The notes under the pieces were generated by a model. The model saw nothing but the letters and a program-made list of their open reading frames with translations. It made no database searches and had not been told where the DNA came from. Shown here one piece after another: positions 1 to 6,844 of a stretch of DNA of 6,844 bases (within the stretch, counting starts at the first letter, position 1; each line of letters begins with the position of its first letter). Location of the stretch: assembly GCF_946479605.1 (NCBI RefSeq), contig NZ_CAMLGT010000210.1:1-6844 (forward strand). The letters run 5' to 3'. Source of the DNA: an uncultured Lacibacter sp. GTDB taxonomy: Bacteria > Bacteroidota > Bacteroidia > Chitinophagales > Chitinophagaceae. The translations under genes were made by a program, and so were the position numbers.

Positions 1-2462
1 TACTGAAGTTGAAAGATATTGCCGAAGTAGAAGTAGGCAGTGAGTTTGTTGATATTTATTCGAATAAAGACGGCCACCCTTCTGCATCGCTTGTATTGAA
101 GCAAAATCCAGGCAGCAATGCAAATACAGTAATTGATGAAGTAAAAGCCAAACTGGAGGAAATGAAAAAAGATTTCCCTCCTGGTATTGATTACGAGATC
201 AATTACGACGTATCGAAATTTGTGGATGCATCCATTGAAAAAGTATTACACACATTGGTGGAAGCATTTATTCTTGTTGCCATTGTGGTATTTATTTTTC
301 TTGGTGATTGGCGATCGACCTTCATCCCCATTCTTGCAGTACCTGTTTCGCTCATTGGTGCATTTACTTTGATGAAGTTCTTTGGACTAAGCATCAACCT
401 CATCACCTTATTTGCATTGGTGCTTGCCATTGGTGTGGTGGTAGATGATGCCATTGTGGTGGTGGAAGCCGTGCATGTAAAGATGGAAGAAGAAAATCTC
501 TCTCCTTTCGCTGCAGTGAAAAAAGTGATCCGTGAGATCAGTGGCGCCATCATTGCTATTACGTTGGTGATGATCTCGGTGTTTGTACCTGTTGCATTTA
601 TGAGCGGACCTGTGGGTGTACTCTATCGCCAGTTTTCACTCACCATGGCAAGTGCAATTTTCATTTCAGGTTTTGTAGCGCTCACACTTACTCCTGTACT
701 GTGTGCCATCTTACTCAAAAACACGCATGGCAAACCAAAGCGCAAAACACCGATCAGTATGTTCATCGATTGGTTTAACCGAACCTTTGAACGGGTTACC
801 GGCAAGTACACAAAATTCTTAACGCTTATCGTTAACCGGAGAGTTGTAACGTTTGGAATTTTAATCGCCTTTGCGTTTGGTATCATGGGTATCAACAAAG
901 TGCTGCCTGCAGGTTTTATCCCCAGTGAAGACCAGGGGCAGATCTATGCCATTATTCAAACGCCACCCGGTACAACGCTTGAACGTACCAATGAAATTTC
1001 GAGAAAGCTGCAATTGATCGCAAGAAAGATCGAAGGCGTATCATCTGTTACTTCATTGGCAGGTTATGAAATTCTTACCGAAGGTCGTGGCTCGAATGCG
1101 GGTACCTGTCTCATCAATTTAAAAGACTGGTCTGAACGTAAACAATCAGTAAAAGAAGTAATTGAAGAGTTAGAAGAAAAGTCAAAAGACCTTCCTGCAA
1201 ATATTGAATACTTCGAACCGCCGGCTGTGCCGGGTTATGGTACATCCGATGGCTTTTCGTTGCGCTTATTAGACAAAGGAAGTGATGTAGATTACCAGGA
1301 GTTCGACAGGGTGAATGCAGAGTTTCTTGCAGCGTTGAAAAAACGGAAAGAACTGAGTGGTTTGTTTTCTTTCTACTCAGCTAAGTATCCGCAGTATGAA
1401 ATTACTGTTGATAATGAGTTGGCAATGCAGAAAGGTGTTTCCGTTGGTGATGCCATGGAAAACCTCAACATCATGGTGGGCAGTACATACGAACAGGGCT
1501 TTATCCGTTTCAACAATTATTACAAAGTATATACACAAGCAGGCCCTGAGTTCAGGAAACAACCATCCGACATTTTGAATATGTTCATTAAAAACGATCA
1601 TGGTGAAATGGTTCCCTACTCCGCTTTTATGAAAATAAAAAAGACACAGGGACCCAATGAAATTGCACGTTACAACTTATACATTTCATCGCTCATTAAC
1701 GGTGTGCCTGCAAAAGGTTATTCATCAGGTGATGCCATCAATGCCATTAAAGAAGTAGCTGCACAATCGTTACCACGTGGTTACGATATTGCATGGGAAG
1801 GTTTATCGTACGATGAAGCCAGAAGAGGAAATGAAGCATTGTATCTATTCCTCGTGGTACTCTTCTTTGTATACCTCATCCTTGCTGCACAATATGAAAG
1901 CTTCATTCTGCCGTTGGCCGTATTGCTTTCATTGCCGCCGGGCATCTTCGGTTCGTTCCTGTTATTGAAAGGAATGGGATTAGCCAATGATGTGTATGCA
2001 CAGGTTGGTTTGATTATGTTGGTTGGTTTGCTTGGAAAAAATGCAGTACTGATTGTGGAATTTGCTGTGCAGAAACACAACCAGGGCGCAACTGTTCTTG
2101 CAGCAGCCATTGAAGGTGCGAAAGCACGTTTCCGTCCCATCTTAATGACATCGTTTGCCTTTATTGCCGGATTGATTCCGTTGGTAATTGCAACAGGACC
2201 AGGCGCTGTGGGTAACCATACCATTGGAGCATCTGCATTAGGAGGTATGTTGTTCGGAACCATTTTCGGTGTCATCATTGTACCGGGGCTCTATTACATT
2301 TTTGGCAAACTACAGGAAGGCAAACATCTCATCAGAGACGAAGATGAAAATCCGTTGAGTGAAGACTTTGTTGAAAGCCGTTCGGATAGCGCATTGACCA
2401 AACGCATCACAAAAATTATTAAACGAATCAGAAATAAAAATGAAGATGAAAATAACAGTTAA
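1..2462 (+). CDS. RND multidrug efflux pump, inner-membrane permease (HAE1/AcrB type), 5'-truncated
   Basis: This is the proton-driven inner-membrane pump of a tripartite drug exporter. The reading frame is open to the left edge: CTG AAG at 3-8 precede the TTG at 9, so that TTG is an internal Leu codon and not a start. By comparison with AcrB about 260 N-terminal residues (TM1 and the first porter half) are missing. Numbering from base 9, TM2-TM6 lie at about 80-98, 104-126, 130-157, 177-200 and 211-235. TM7 is near 280-300, the second periplasmic loop is 311-606, and TM8-TM12 fall between 609 and 765. The proton-relay residues are present: the Asp pair of VVVDDAIVVVE (146-147, bases 444-449) and the TM10 Lys of GLLGKNAVLIVEF (677, bases 2037-2039). 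These match AcrB D407/D408 and K940. The motif NAVLIVEFA fits HAE1 drug pumps rather than CusA-type metal pumps. A charged tail (about 770-817) follows TM12. Its 3' end overlaps the outer-membrane factor gene. The substrate cannot be inferred. Confidence 0.96.
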   Translation, partial: LKLKDIAEVEVGSEFVDIYSNKDGHPSASLVLKQNPGSNANTVIDEVKAKLEEMKKDFPPGIDYEINYDVSKFVDASIEKVLHTLVEAFILVAIVVFIFLGDWRSTFIPILAVPVSLIGAFTLMKFFGLSINLITLFALVLAIGVVVDDAIVVVEAVHVKMEEENLSPFAAVKKVIREISGAIIAITLVMISVFVPVAFMSGPVGVLYRQFSLTMASAIFISGFVALTLTPVLCAILLKNTHGKPKRKTPISMFIDWFNRTFERVTGKYTKFLTLIVNRRVVTFGILIAFAFGIMGINKVLPAGFIPSEDQGQIYAIIQTPPGTTLERTNEISRKLQLIARKIEGVSSVTSLAGYEILTEGRGSNAGTCLINLKDWSERKQSVKEVIEELEEKSKDLPANIEYFEPPAVPGYGTSDGFSLRLLDKGSDVDYQEFDRVNAEFLAALKKRKELSGLFSFYSAKYPQYEITVDNELAMQKGVSVGDAMENLNIMVGSTYEQGFIRFNNYYKVYTQAGPEFRKQPSDILNMFIKNDHGEMVPYSAFMKIKKTQGPNEIARYNLYISSLINGVPAKGYSSGDAINAIKEVAAQSLPRGYDIAWEGLSYDEARRGNEALYLFLVVLFFVYLILAAQYESFILPLAVLLSLPPGIFGSFLLLKGMGLANDVYAQVGLIMLVGLLGKNAVLIVEFAVQKHNQGATVLAAAIEGAKARFRPILMTSFAFIAGLIPLVIATGPGAVGNHTIGASALGGMLFGTIFGVIIVPGLYYIFGKLQEGKHLIRDEDENPLSEDFVESRSDSALTKRITKIIKRIRNKNEDENNS

Positions 2463-3867
2463 CTACGTTGTACTTGTTGCCTGTACGCTATGGCTTGCTG
2501 CATGTAAAATACCTGCCATCAGCAGTAAACAGGAAAACAAATCTACTCCTGCAAGTTATAGCAGCTCGCAGGATACAACTAACTCGGTAAAAATAAAATG
2601 GCGACAATATTTTACCGATCGAAATTTGATTGCACTCATTGATACTGCACTCATCAACAACCAGGAGTTGAACATTACGTTGCAGGAAATTGAGATGACG
2701 AAGAATGAGATCTGGACACGCAAGGGGGAATACATGCCCTTCCTGAATTTAAAAGCAGGAGCAGGTGCAGACAGATCCGGTAAGTATACATGGGATGGTA
2801 TTTCGGAAGAAGACTGGAAAACGAGACCCGATAAAGGCCATAAATACATCGGCGATTTTATGATGGGGACCTACTTTACATGGGAACTCGATGTGTGGAA
2901 GAAATTACGCAACGCCAAAAAATCGGCAGTGATGAAATACCTGTCAACCATTGAAGGAAAAAACTTTATGGTAACCAACATCATTGCAGAAATTGCTGAG
3001 TCGTACTACGAATTAACAGCACTTGATAACCTGCTCGCAATTGTTCAGCAGAATATTGAATTGCAAAGCAGTGCCCTGCAAGTGGTAAAGCTGGAGAAGG
3101 ATGCAGCGAAGGTTTCGCAATTGGCAGTAAACCGTTTTGAAGCACAATTGCTCAACACAAGAAATCTGCAATACGAAATTCAACAGAAGATTATTGAAAC
3201 AGAAAACAGAATCAATTTCCTCGCAGGCCGTTTTCCGCAACCTGTTGCACGCAACGCAGCAGCTTTCAATAACCTCGCATTTGATCCCATCTTTGCAGGT
3301 GTACCATCGCAACTGCTATCGTATCGTCCCGATATACGACAGGCAGAATTAGAACTTGCAGCTGCAAAATTAGATGTGCAGGTAGCCAAAGCAAATTTCT
3401 ATCCATCGTTCAGTTTACATGCAGGTGTGGGATTACAGGGATTCAACCCGGTTTATTTGATCAAACCGGAATCAATTCTGTACAATTTAGCAGGCGATAT
3501 GATTGCACCATTGATTAACAGGAATGCGATCAAGGCAACCTACTTTAATGCCAACGCCAAACAAATACAGGCTGTCTACAATTATGAACGTTCGATCTTA
3601 AATGCACATATTGAAGTGGTGAACCAACTTTCACGCATGGACAACTATACAAAGAGTTACGAAACAAAAGCGAAGGAAGTAGATATTCTCACACAGTCAA
3701 TTACTATTTCCAACAATCTCTTCCGTTCGGCAAGAGCAGATTATATTGAAGTATTGCTGACACAGCGTGAAGCATTAGATTCGAAAATTGAACTGATTGA
3801 AATCAAATTGAAACAACTCGCTGCCAAAGTAACTATGTATAGGGCATTGGGCGGCGGCTGGAATTAA
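2440..3867 (+). CDS. Outer-membrane efflux lipoprotein, NodT/TolC family
   Basis: This is the outer-membrane channel of the tripartite pump; trimers of this family form the exit duct docking with the adaptor and the RND protein. The 475-residue length is usual for NodT-type factors. The N-terminus is a lipoprotein signal: a hydrophobic stretch, then the lipobox LAAC with the lipidated Cys at residue 22. The two-repeat OEP layout is visible. The first repeat holds a helix around 60-90, a barrel strand region near 100-150 (TYFTWELDVWKKLRNAKKSA) and a long coiled helix 170-262. The second begins at the hallmark SYRPDIRQAELELAAAKLDV (294-313), continues with ANFYPSFSLHAGVGLQGF, and ends in a helix to 468. 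The C-terminus MYRALGGGWN is typical of NodT members. The start at 2440 lies inside the RND gene, 23 bp before that gene ends, which suggests translational coupling. A second ATG at 2446 is also possible and would leave the signal intact. No clear Shine-Dalgarno is seen. Confidence 0.96.
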   Translation: MKMKITVNYVVLVACTLWLAACKIPAISSKQENKSTPASYSSSQDTTNSVKIKWRQYFTDRNLIALIDTALINNQELNITLQEIEMTKNEIWTRKGEYMPFLNLKAGAGADRSGKYTWDGISEEDWKTRPDKGHKYIGDFMMGTYFTWELDVWKKLRNAKKSAVMKYLSTIEGKNFMVTNIIAEIAESYYELTALDNLLAIVQQNIELQSSALQVVKLEKDAAKVSQLAVNRFEAQLLNTRNLQYEIQQKIIETENRINFLAGRFPQPVARNAAAFNNLAFDPIFAGVPSQLLSYRPDIRQAELELAAAKLDVQVAKANFYPSFSLHAGVGLQGFNPVYLIKPESILYNLAGDMIAPLINRNAIKATYFNANAKQIQAVYNYERSILNAHIEVVNQLSRMDNYTKSYETKAKEVDILTQSITISNNLFRSARADYIEVLLTQREALDSKIELIEIKLKQLAAKVTMYRALGGGWN

Positions 3868-3884
3868 GAGAAGAAATTGCAACC

Positions 3885-3920
3885 AAAGAACGCCCCTGAC
3901 AAACGGGGCGTTCTTTTCTT
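3885..3920 (+). terminator. Rho-independent terminator of the efflux operon, possibly bidirectional
   Basis: A perfect 12-bp inverted repeat pairs AAAGAACGCCCC (3885-3896) with GGGGCGTTCTTT (3905-3916) around an 8-nt loop (TGACAAAC). It begins 18 bp after the stop codon of the outer-membrane efflux gene. On the + strand the GC-rich upper stem is followed by a T-rich run (TTCTTTTCTT, 3911-3920), the expected intrinsic-terminator shape. On the - strand the same hairpin lies about 20 bp beyond the porin-like gene's stop at 3937. There the descending arm ends GTTCTTT and then runs GGTTGC, a weaker U-tract, so termination in that direction is plausible but less certain. Confidence 0.9.
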
Positions 3921-3936
3921 AGTACAAAAACTCTTA

Positions 3937-4983
3937 TTAGAATCCTGCAGCTAATGACAATAGAAATGACATATTCTTCTTTACCGCCTCTCCACGACGA
4001 TCAAAAACATTAGCACCGCTATTCATATATTTCATTTCTGTTCGTACACTAAGCCAACTTGAAGCAATAAAATCGAAATTGAATGAATAACCACTCACTT
4101 GTATACCCGTGGCAGGAAATGCCGTGATAACAACAGAATGGGGGTCGCTGTAATACTCAGCACGTGCTGCCGCATTCAGTTTTTTATTGATCTTATATTG
4201 AAGCAACGCCGCACTTCCCCACCATGTTTGCCCGCCTTCCACCCCTGCATCAAGCAGGAAAGCCATATGCATCTTTTTGTTGAGTTCATAGGTGATGTAC
4301 AGGTTGTGAAATAAACGAACAAGGGCAGCAACTGAATCAGGTTGTTCATTACCAATAAAGGAAGATGAATTAAATGTCCATTTTTCATTGGGCTTAAATA
4401 CCAGTTGTGTGCCCATGGCTTTGCTCTTATTATTTTCTTTGATGTTCTGCCAGCCATTGAGCAGCAATACCGATGCAGTCCACCTGGAATTGAACGTATA
4501 ATTCAATTTCAAACCTGTTTCATAGTACGGCGAATTTTCAGCAAGCAAACTGCGGCTCAGGTTCCAGCAATCTTTACTGATTGCACTTTCCATGCCGATA
4601 TGCGAAGGAAGAATACCTGCTTCAGCATTCAACTTATCTGTAAACCTGTAACCAATATTTGCTTCATACACATACTGTAACCAACGTGGCTCTGCTGCTA
4701 AATTATACCGGGCATAATCGCCGGTCATTAACGCAAGATTACCTTTCCACTTTTTACTGTTGAATGAAAGTTTCATCAACGCAAGATTTACGGATGGGCT
4801 GTTATGTTTTTTATGATTGTATACAAACGTTGGCCGCTCTTTCGATAACGGTTCATTGAAATCATATTGATAATACAGATCAGCAAAACCGCTTAGTTGC
4901 CATTGCTTAGCGGCAACGCTATCCTGTGCATGTGTTGGGCAGATAACAAACCGCAGCAGTATTGCAACAAACAATTGTTTCAT
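3937..4983 (-). CDS. Putative outer-membrane beta-barrel porin (BBP2/OmpL-like family)
   Basis: This is a 348-residue protein with a signal peptide and an all-beta, aromatic-rich body, most like the BBP2 'putative beta-barrel porin-2, OmpL-like' family of Bacteroidota. Residues 1-19 (MKQLFVAILLRFVICPTHA) look like a Sec signal with cleavage before Gln20. Family-like segments follow: SGFADLYYQYDFN (31-43), HNSPSVNLALMKLSF (60-74), AGILPSHIGMESA (122-134), and the run NLSRSLLAENSPYYETGLKL (141-160). Strands of alternating hydrophobic and polar residues continue to the C-terminus, which ends LLSLAAGF with the terminal Phe expected of a BAM-targeted barrel. It lies 87 bp downstream of a small membrane-protein ORF and beyond a Kup transporter on the same strand, so it may be the outer-membrane entry route for potassium or other small ions; this is inferred from position only. 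No convincing promoter (TTG / TAnnTTTG) was found in the 87-bp gap, which is AT-rich. It is convergent with the efflux operon. Confidence 0.82.
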   Translation of the reverse strand: MKQLFVAILLRFVICPTHAQDSVAAKQWQLSGFADLYYQYDFNEPLSKERPTFVYNHKKHNSPSVNLALMKLSFNSKKWKGNLALMTGDYARYNLAAEPRWLQYVYEANIGYRFTDKLNAEAGILPSHIGMESAISKDCWNLSRSLLAENSPYYETGLKLNYTFNSRWTASVLLLNGWQNIKENNKSKAMGTQLVFKPNEKWTFNSSSFIGNEQPDSVAALVRLFHNLYITYELNKKMHMAFLLDAGVEGGQTWWGSAALLQYKINKKLNAAARAEYYSDPHSVVITAFPATGIQVSGYSFNFDFIASSWLSVRTEMKYMNSGANVFDRRGEAVKKNMSFLLSLAAGF

Positions 4984-5070
4984 TCCGATAAATAATTAAT
5001 ACATCACTTCTATGGAACCCGAATACTTTTTTATCACATCCATTTCTGTAAATAAAAGTATAAAGAAGTG

Positions 5071-5196
5071 CTAAGAATGATTACCTGGCATTAAATAAAT
5101 AACTTTCCGGATTACTATGTATAAGAGCGCCAGTGCCACGATCCAGAAAAACAACACGATCAAAACAGAAACTATATTGTTTCGTTTATCCTTCAT
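5071..5196 (-). CDS. Predicted small single-span membrane protein overlapping the kup 3' end
   Basis: This is a 41-codon ORF whose ATG (5196-5194) lies inside the last codons of kup, giving an 11-bp overlap (5186-5196), and whose TAG stop is at 5073-5071. It is the only ATG that opens this frame, since an in-frame TAA lies just upstream at 5214-5212. The peptide begins MKDKRNN, continues as an unbroken hydrophobic helix from about residue 8 to 29 (IVSVLIVLFFWIVALALLYI, then VI), and ends RKVIYLMPGNHS. That is the plan of a one-pass inner-membrane peptide with basic residues on both flanks. A purine-rich GGAAGAG precedes the ATG by one base, too close for an ideal ribosome site, so coupling to kup translation is the likelier route. 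I do not recognise a family. KdpF, the small subunit of the Kdp K+ pump, is similar in size and topology but not evidently in sequence. A chance ORF is the alternative, though a clean helix exactly at a coupled start argues against it. Confidence 0.6.
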   Translation of the reverse strand: MKDKRNNIVSVLIVLFFWIVALALLYIVIRKVIYLMPGNHS

Positions 5197-6844
5197 ACTC
5201 TTCCACCCGTTTTAGCCGAAGATTACTTACCGGTGCAACGATTAACGGAAACTTTTCTACAGTTACATTACTGGGATCTAACCCAAACCCCCTTTCCTCT
5301 GAAAGTGAAATTTCCTTTAACCAGAAATGAAACTTCATCATGATCCTCTCCCAGAAAGGCAACTCATTATCCTGGCTTAAATACTTTTCCATAACAATGA
5401 ACTGTACATCACCTGCAATATGATTACGCTCAAGGCTAACATAACGGCTCGTTACATTTACTTCACGGTTTTTTACCAAATCTTCCACTACTTTCCTGAA
5501 CATACTGTCGATACGTGTCTGCACCCGGAAACCTAAACGGAATTCGATCCTGATAATATCGTTGGGAATAATATGTGTTACACTGTACTCTGTTGTGTAA
5601 GGATCATCAACCGTATCAACATGAATGAACCAGTAAATATCTGCCCGTTTGGGCTTTCGGTTCATGATGGAATAAATGATCTTATGTTCGATCTCCTTGG
5701 GATTATCAGCACTGGTAAGGTAAATAAGATGTGTTGCATATTTCGGCACTGTAACATCGTTACTTAATTCCTGCAGTTTTTGTATGTAGTTATCAAGACG
5801 TACAAATTCTACATAACGATTCTTGATCTTTCTCGCTTTGAACCAATCGTACATGACAAAGAACAACAGCCCGCCAACGATCAATGTAACATAACCACCA
5901 TGCGGAAACTTTTCAAGATTTGCATAGAAGAAACTGAACTCGATAGCGAAATAAACAGCCAGGTATAAATAAATAAAGCCAGACTTTATTCGTCGTGTAA
6001 CCAGATAGTTTGCAAACAGAATTGAGGTAGCGATCATCGTAACAGTGATGGCCAACCCGTATGCGGCTTCCATGTTTGAAGCCTTTTTAAAATACAGTAC
6101 AATACCAATACAACCGGTAAATAACAGAAGATTCACCGCAGGTATATATAATTGTCCTTTTGCTTCAGTTGGATAGTTGATCTTGAACTTCGGAAAAAGA
6201 TTCAGACGCATCGCCTCACTTACAAGCGTAAACGATCCGGAAATAAGTGCCTGGCTGGCGATGATGGTGGCTGCAGTAGCTATGGTAATTCCAAAATAAA
6301 TAAACCAATGCGGCATAATACCATAAAATGGATTAAAGCCCGTTTCGATCAATTCTGAACTGATCACTTCCCCGCTATGGTTGAGGAGCAACCATGCTCC
6401 CTGCCCCAGGTAATTAATAATAAGACAAGTCTTAACAAAAATCCATGAATAACGAATATTCCATTTGCCGCAATGTCCAAGGTCTGAATACAAAGCTTCT
6501 GCACCAGTTGTGCACAGGAACACGCCACCTAATATATAAAACCCTTTCGGGTAAGCGATTAACAGCTCAATACCATAATAAGGATTAAATGCCTTAAGTA
6601 TTGAAAAATCTTTTACTAACTGTGACAACCCAAGTGCAGCAAGCATAACAAACCATACTGCCATTACCGGCCCGAATGAACGGCCGATAAACGCAGTACC
6701 GAACTGTTGCAAAAAGAAAAGAACAGACAGAATGCAGATAACAATGATGATCACTGTCCATTGGCTGATATCATGGAATGCAGGAATTTGTTTCAACCCC
6801 TCAATGGCCGATGTAACAGAAATGGGTGGTGTGATCATACCATC
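5186..6844 (-). CDS. kup: Kup-family potassium transporter, 5'-truncated
   Basis: This is an inner-membrane K+ uptake protein of the KUP/HAK/KT family, thought to work as a K+/H+ symporter. The frame is open through the right edge: the codons GAT GGT at 6844-6839 precede ATG 6838, giving DGMITPPISV. That is the conserved family segment (E. coli Kup has VITPAISV), so this Met is internal and roughly 100-110 N-terminal residues, including the GDIGTSPLY motif, are off-window. Numbering from that Met, family signatures are TPPISVTSAIEGL (3-15), TTGAEALYSDLGHCGKWNIR (110-129), NYLGQGAWLL (142-151), IASQALISGSFTL (193-205), GQLYIPAVN (228-236) and AAYGLAITVTM (258-268). Hydrophobic spans continue to about residue 331. 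A hydrophilic cytoplasmic C-terminal domain (about 332-550) completes the usual architecture. The TAA stop (5188-5186) overlaps a small membrane-protein ORF, and a porin-like gene lies beyond it on the same strand. I see no frameshift or missing signature in the visible part. Confidence 0.96.
   Translation of the reverse strand, partial: DGMITPPISVTSAIEGLKQIPAFHDISQWTVIIIVICILSVLFFLQQFGTAFIGRSFGPVMAVWFVMLAALGLSQLVKDFSILKAFNPYYGIELLIAYPKGFYILGGVFLCTTGAEALYSDLGHCGKWNIRYSWIFVKTCLIINYLGQGAWLLLNHSGEVISSELIETGFNPFYGIMPHWFIYFGITIATAATIIASQALISGSFTLVSEAMRLNLFPKFKINYPTEAKGQLYIPAVNLLLFTGCIGIVLYFKKASNMEAAYGLAITVTMIATSILFANYLVTRRIKSGFIYLYLAVYFAIEFSFFYANLEKFPHGGYVTLIVGGLLFFVMYDWFKARKIKNRYVEFVRLDNYIQKLQELSNDVTVPKYATHLIYLTSADNPKEIEHKIIYSIMNRKPKRADIYWFIHVDTVDDPYTTEYSVTHIIPNDIIRIEFRLGFRVQTRIDSMFRKVVEDLVKNREVNVTSRYVSLERNHIAGDVQFIVMEKYLSQDNELPFWERIMMKFHFWLKEISLSEERGFGLDPSNVTVEKFPLIVAPVSNLRLKRVEEYEG

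Noticed and set aside
203..553. A minus-strand ORF (116 codons) opposite TM2-TM5 of the RND pump.
   Set aside because: It is Thr/Ser/Met-rich composition produced by the antisense of hydrophobic codons, and it lies wholly within a well-conserved pump gene.
1781..2278. A long minus-strand ORF (165 codons) opposite the RND pump gene, considered as a hidden gene.
   Set aside because: Its protein is a low-complexity mirror of the conserved RND membrane segments on the + strand, with no recognisable domain, so it is a shadow frame.
4926..4983. Cys15 in the porin-like protein's signal region considered as a lipobox, making it a lipoprotein.
   Set aside because: The residues before it (FVIC) do not fit the L-[AS]-[GA]-C pattern, and THA before Gln20 is a better signal peptidase I site.
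4996..5043. A 15-codon minus-strand ORF (MDVIKKYSGSIEVMY) in the gap between the small membrane ORF and the porin-like gene, considered as a leader peptide.
   Set aside because: It is very short, has no ribosome site, no regulatory codon run and no visible attenuator hairpin, so chance explains it. Conservation in relatives would reopen the question.
5050..5070. A TATACT-like hexamer on the minus strand considered as a promoter for the porin-like gene.
   Set aside because: No matching -35 or -33 element lies at suitable spacing, and it does not fit the Bacteroidota TAnnTTTG -7 consensus. AT-rich sequence gives such matches by chance.

Overview
The window looks like chromosomal DNA of a Gram-negative Bacteroidota bacterium. 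A Chitinophagaceae-like member is my best guess, by inference only. The reasons are moderate-to-low GC, no strong Shine-Dalgarno sites before the genes, a BBP2-type (OmpL-like) outer-membrane barrel of a kind common in that phylum, and the style of the Kup and RND proteins. I see no mobile element, CRISPR array, tRNA or rRNA, and nothing that suggests recent transfer.

The left half (1-3867, + strand) is the distal part of a tripartite multidrug efflux operon. It holds an RND (HAE1/AcrB-type) inner-membrane pump, cut at its 5' end by the window edge, which overlaps by 23 bp a NodT/TolC-family outer-membrane lipoprotein. The periplasmic adaptor that completes such pumps is not visible and would be expected upstream. 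The operon ends at a strong intrinsic terminator (3885-3920).

The right half (3937-6844, - strand) is convergent and looks like a potassium-uptake unit. It holds a Kup-family K+ transporter, cut at its 5' end by the right window edge, then an unlisted 41-codon ORF for a single-span membrane peptide that overlaps the kup stop by 11 bp, and then a BBP2-family outer-membrane beta-barrel (porin-like) protein. The two operons meet tail to tail, with the hairpin between them able to serve both strands.

The observation most worth following is the hidden small membrane protein at the kup 3' end, together with the kup - small peptide - porin arrangement. It suggests an inner- and outer-membrane partnership for K+ entry, by loose analogy with KdpF in the Kdp system. 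The rest is ordinary, well-conserved envelope transport machinery.
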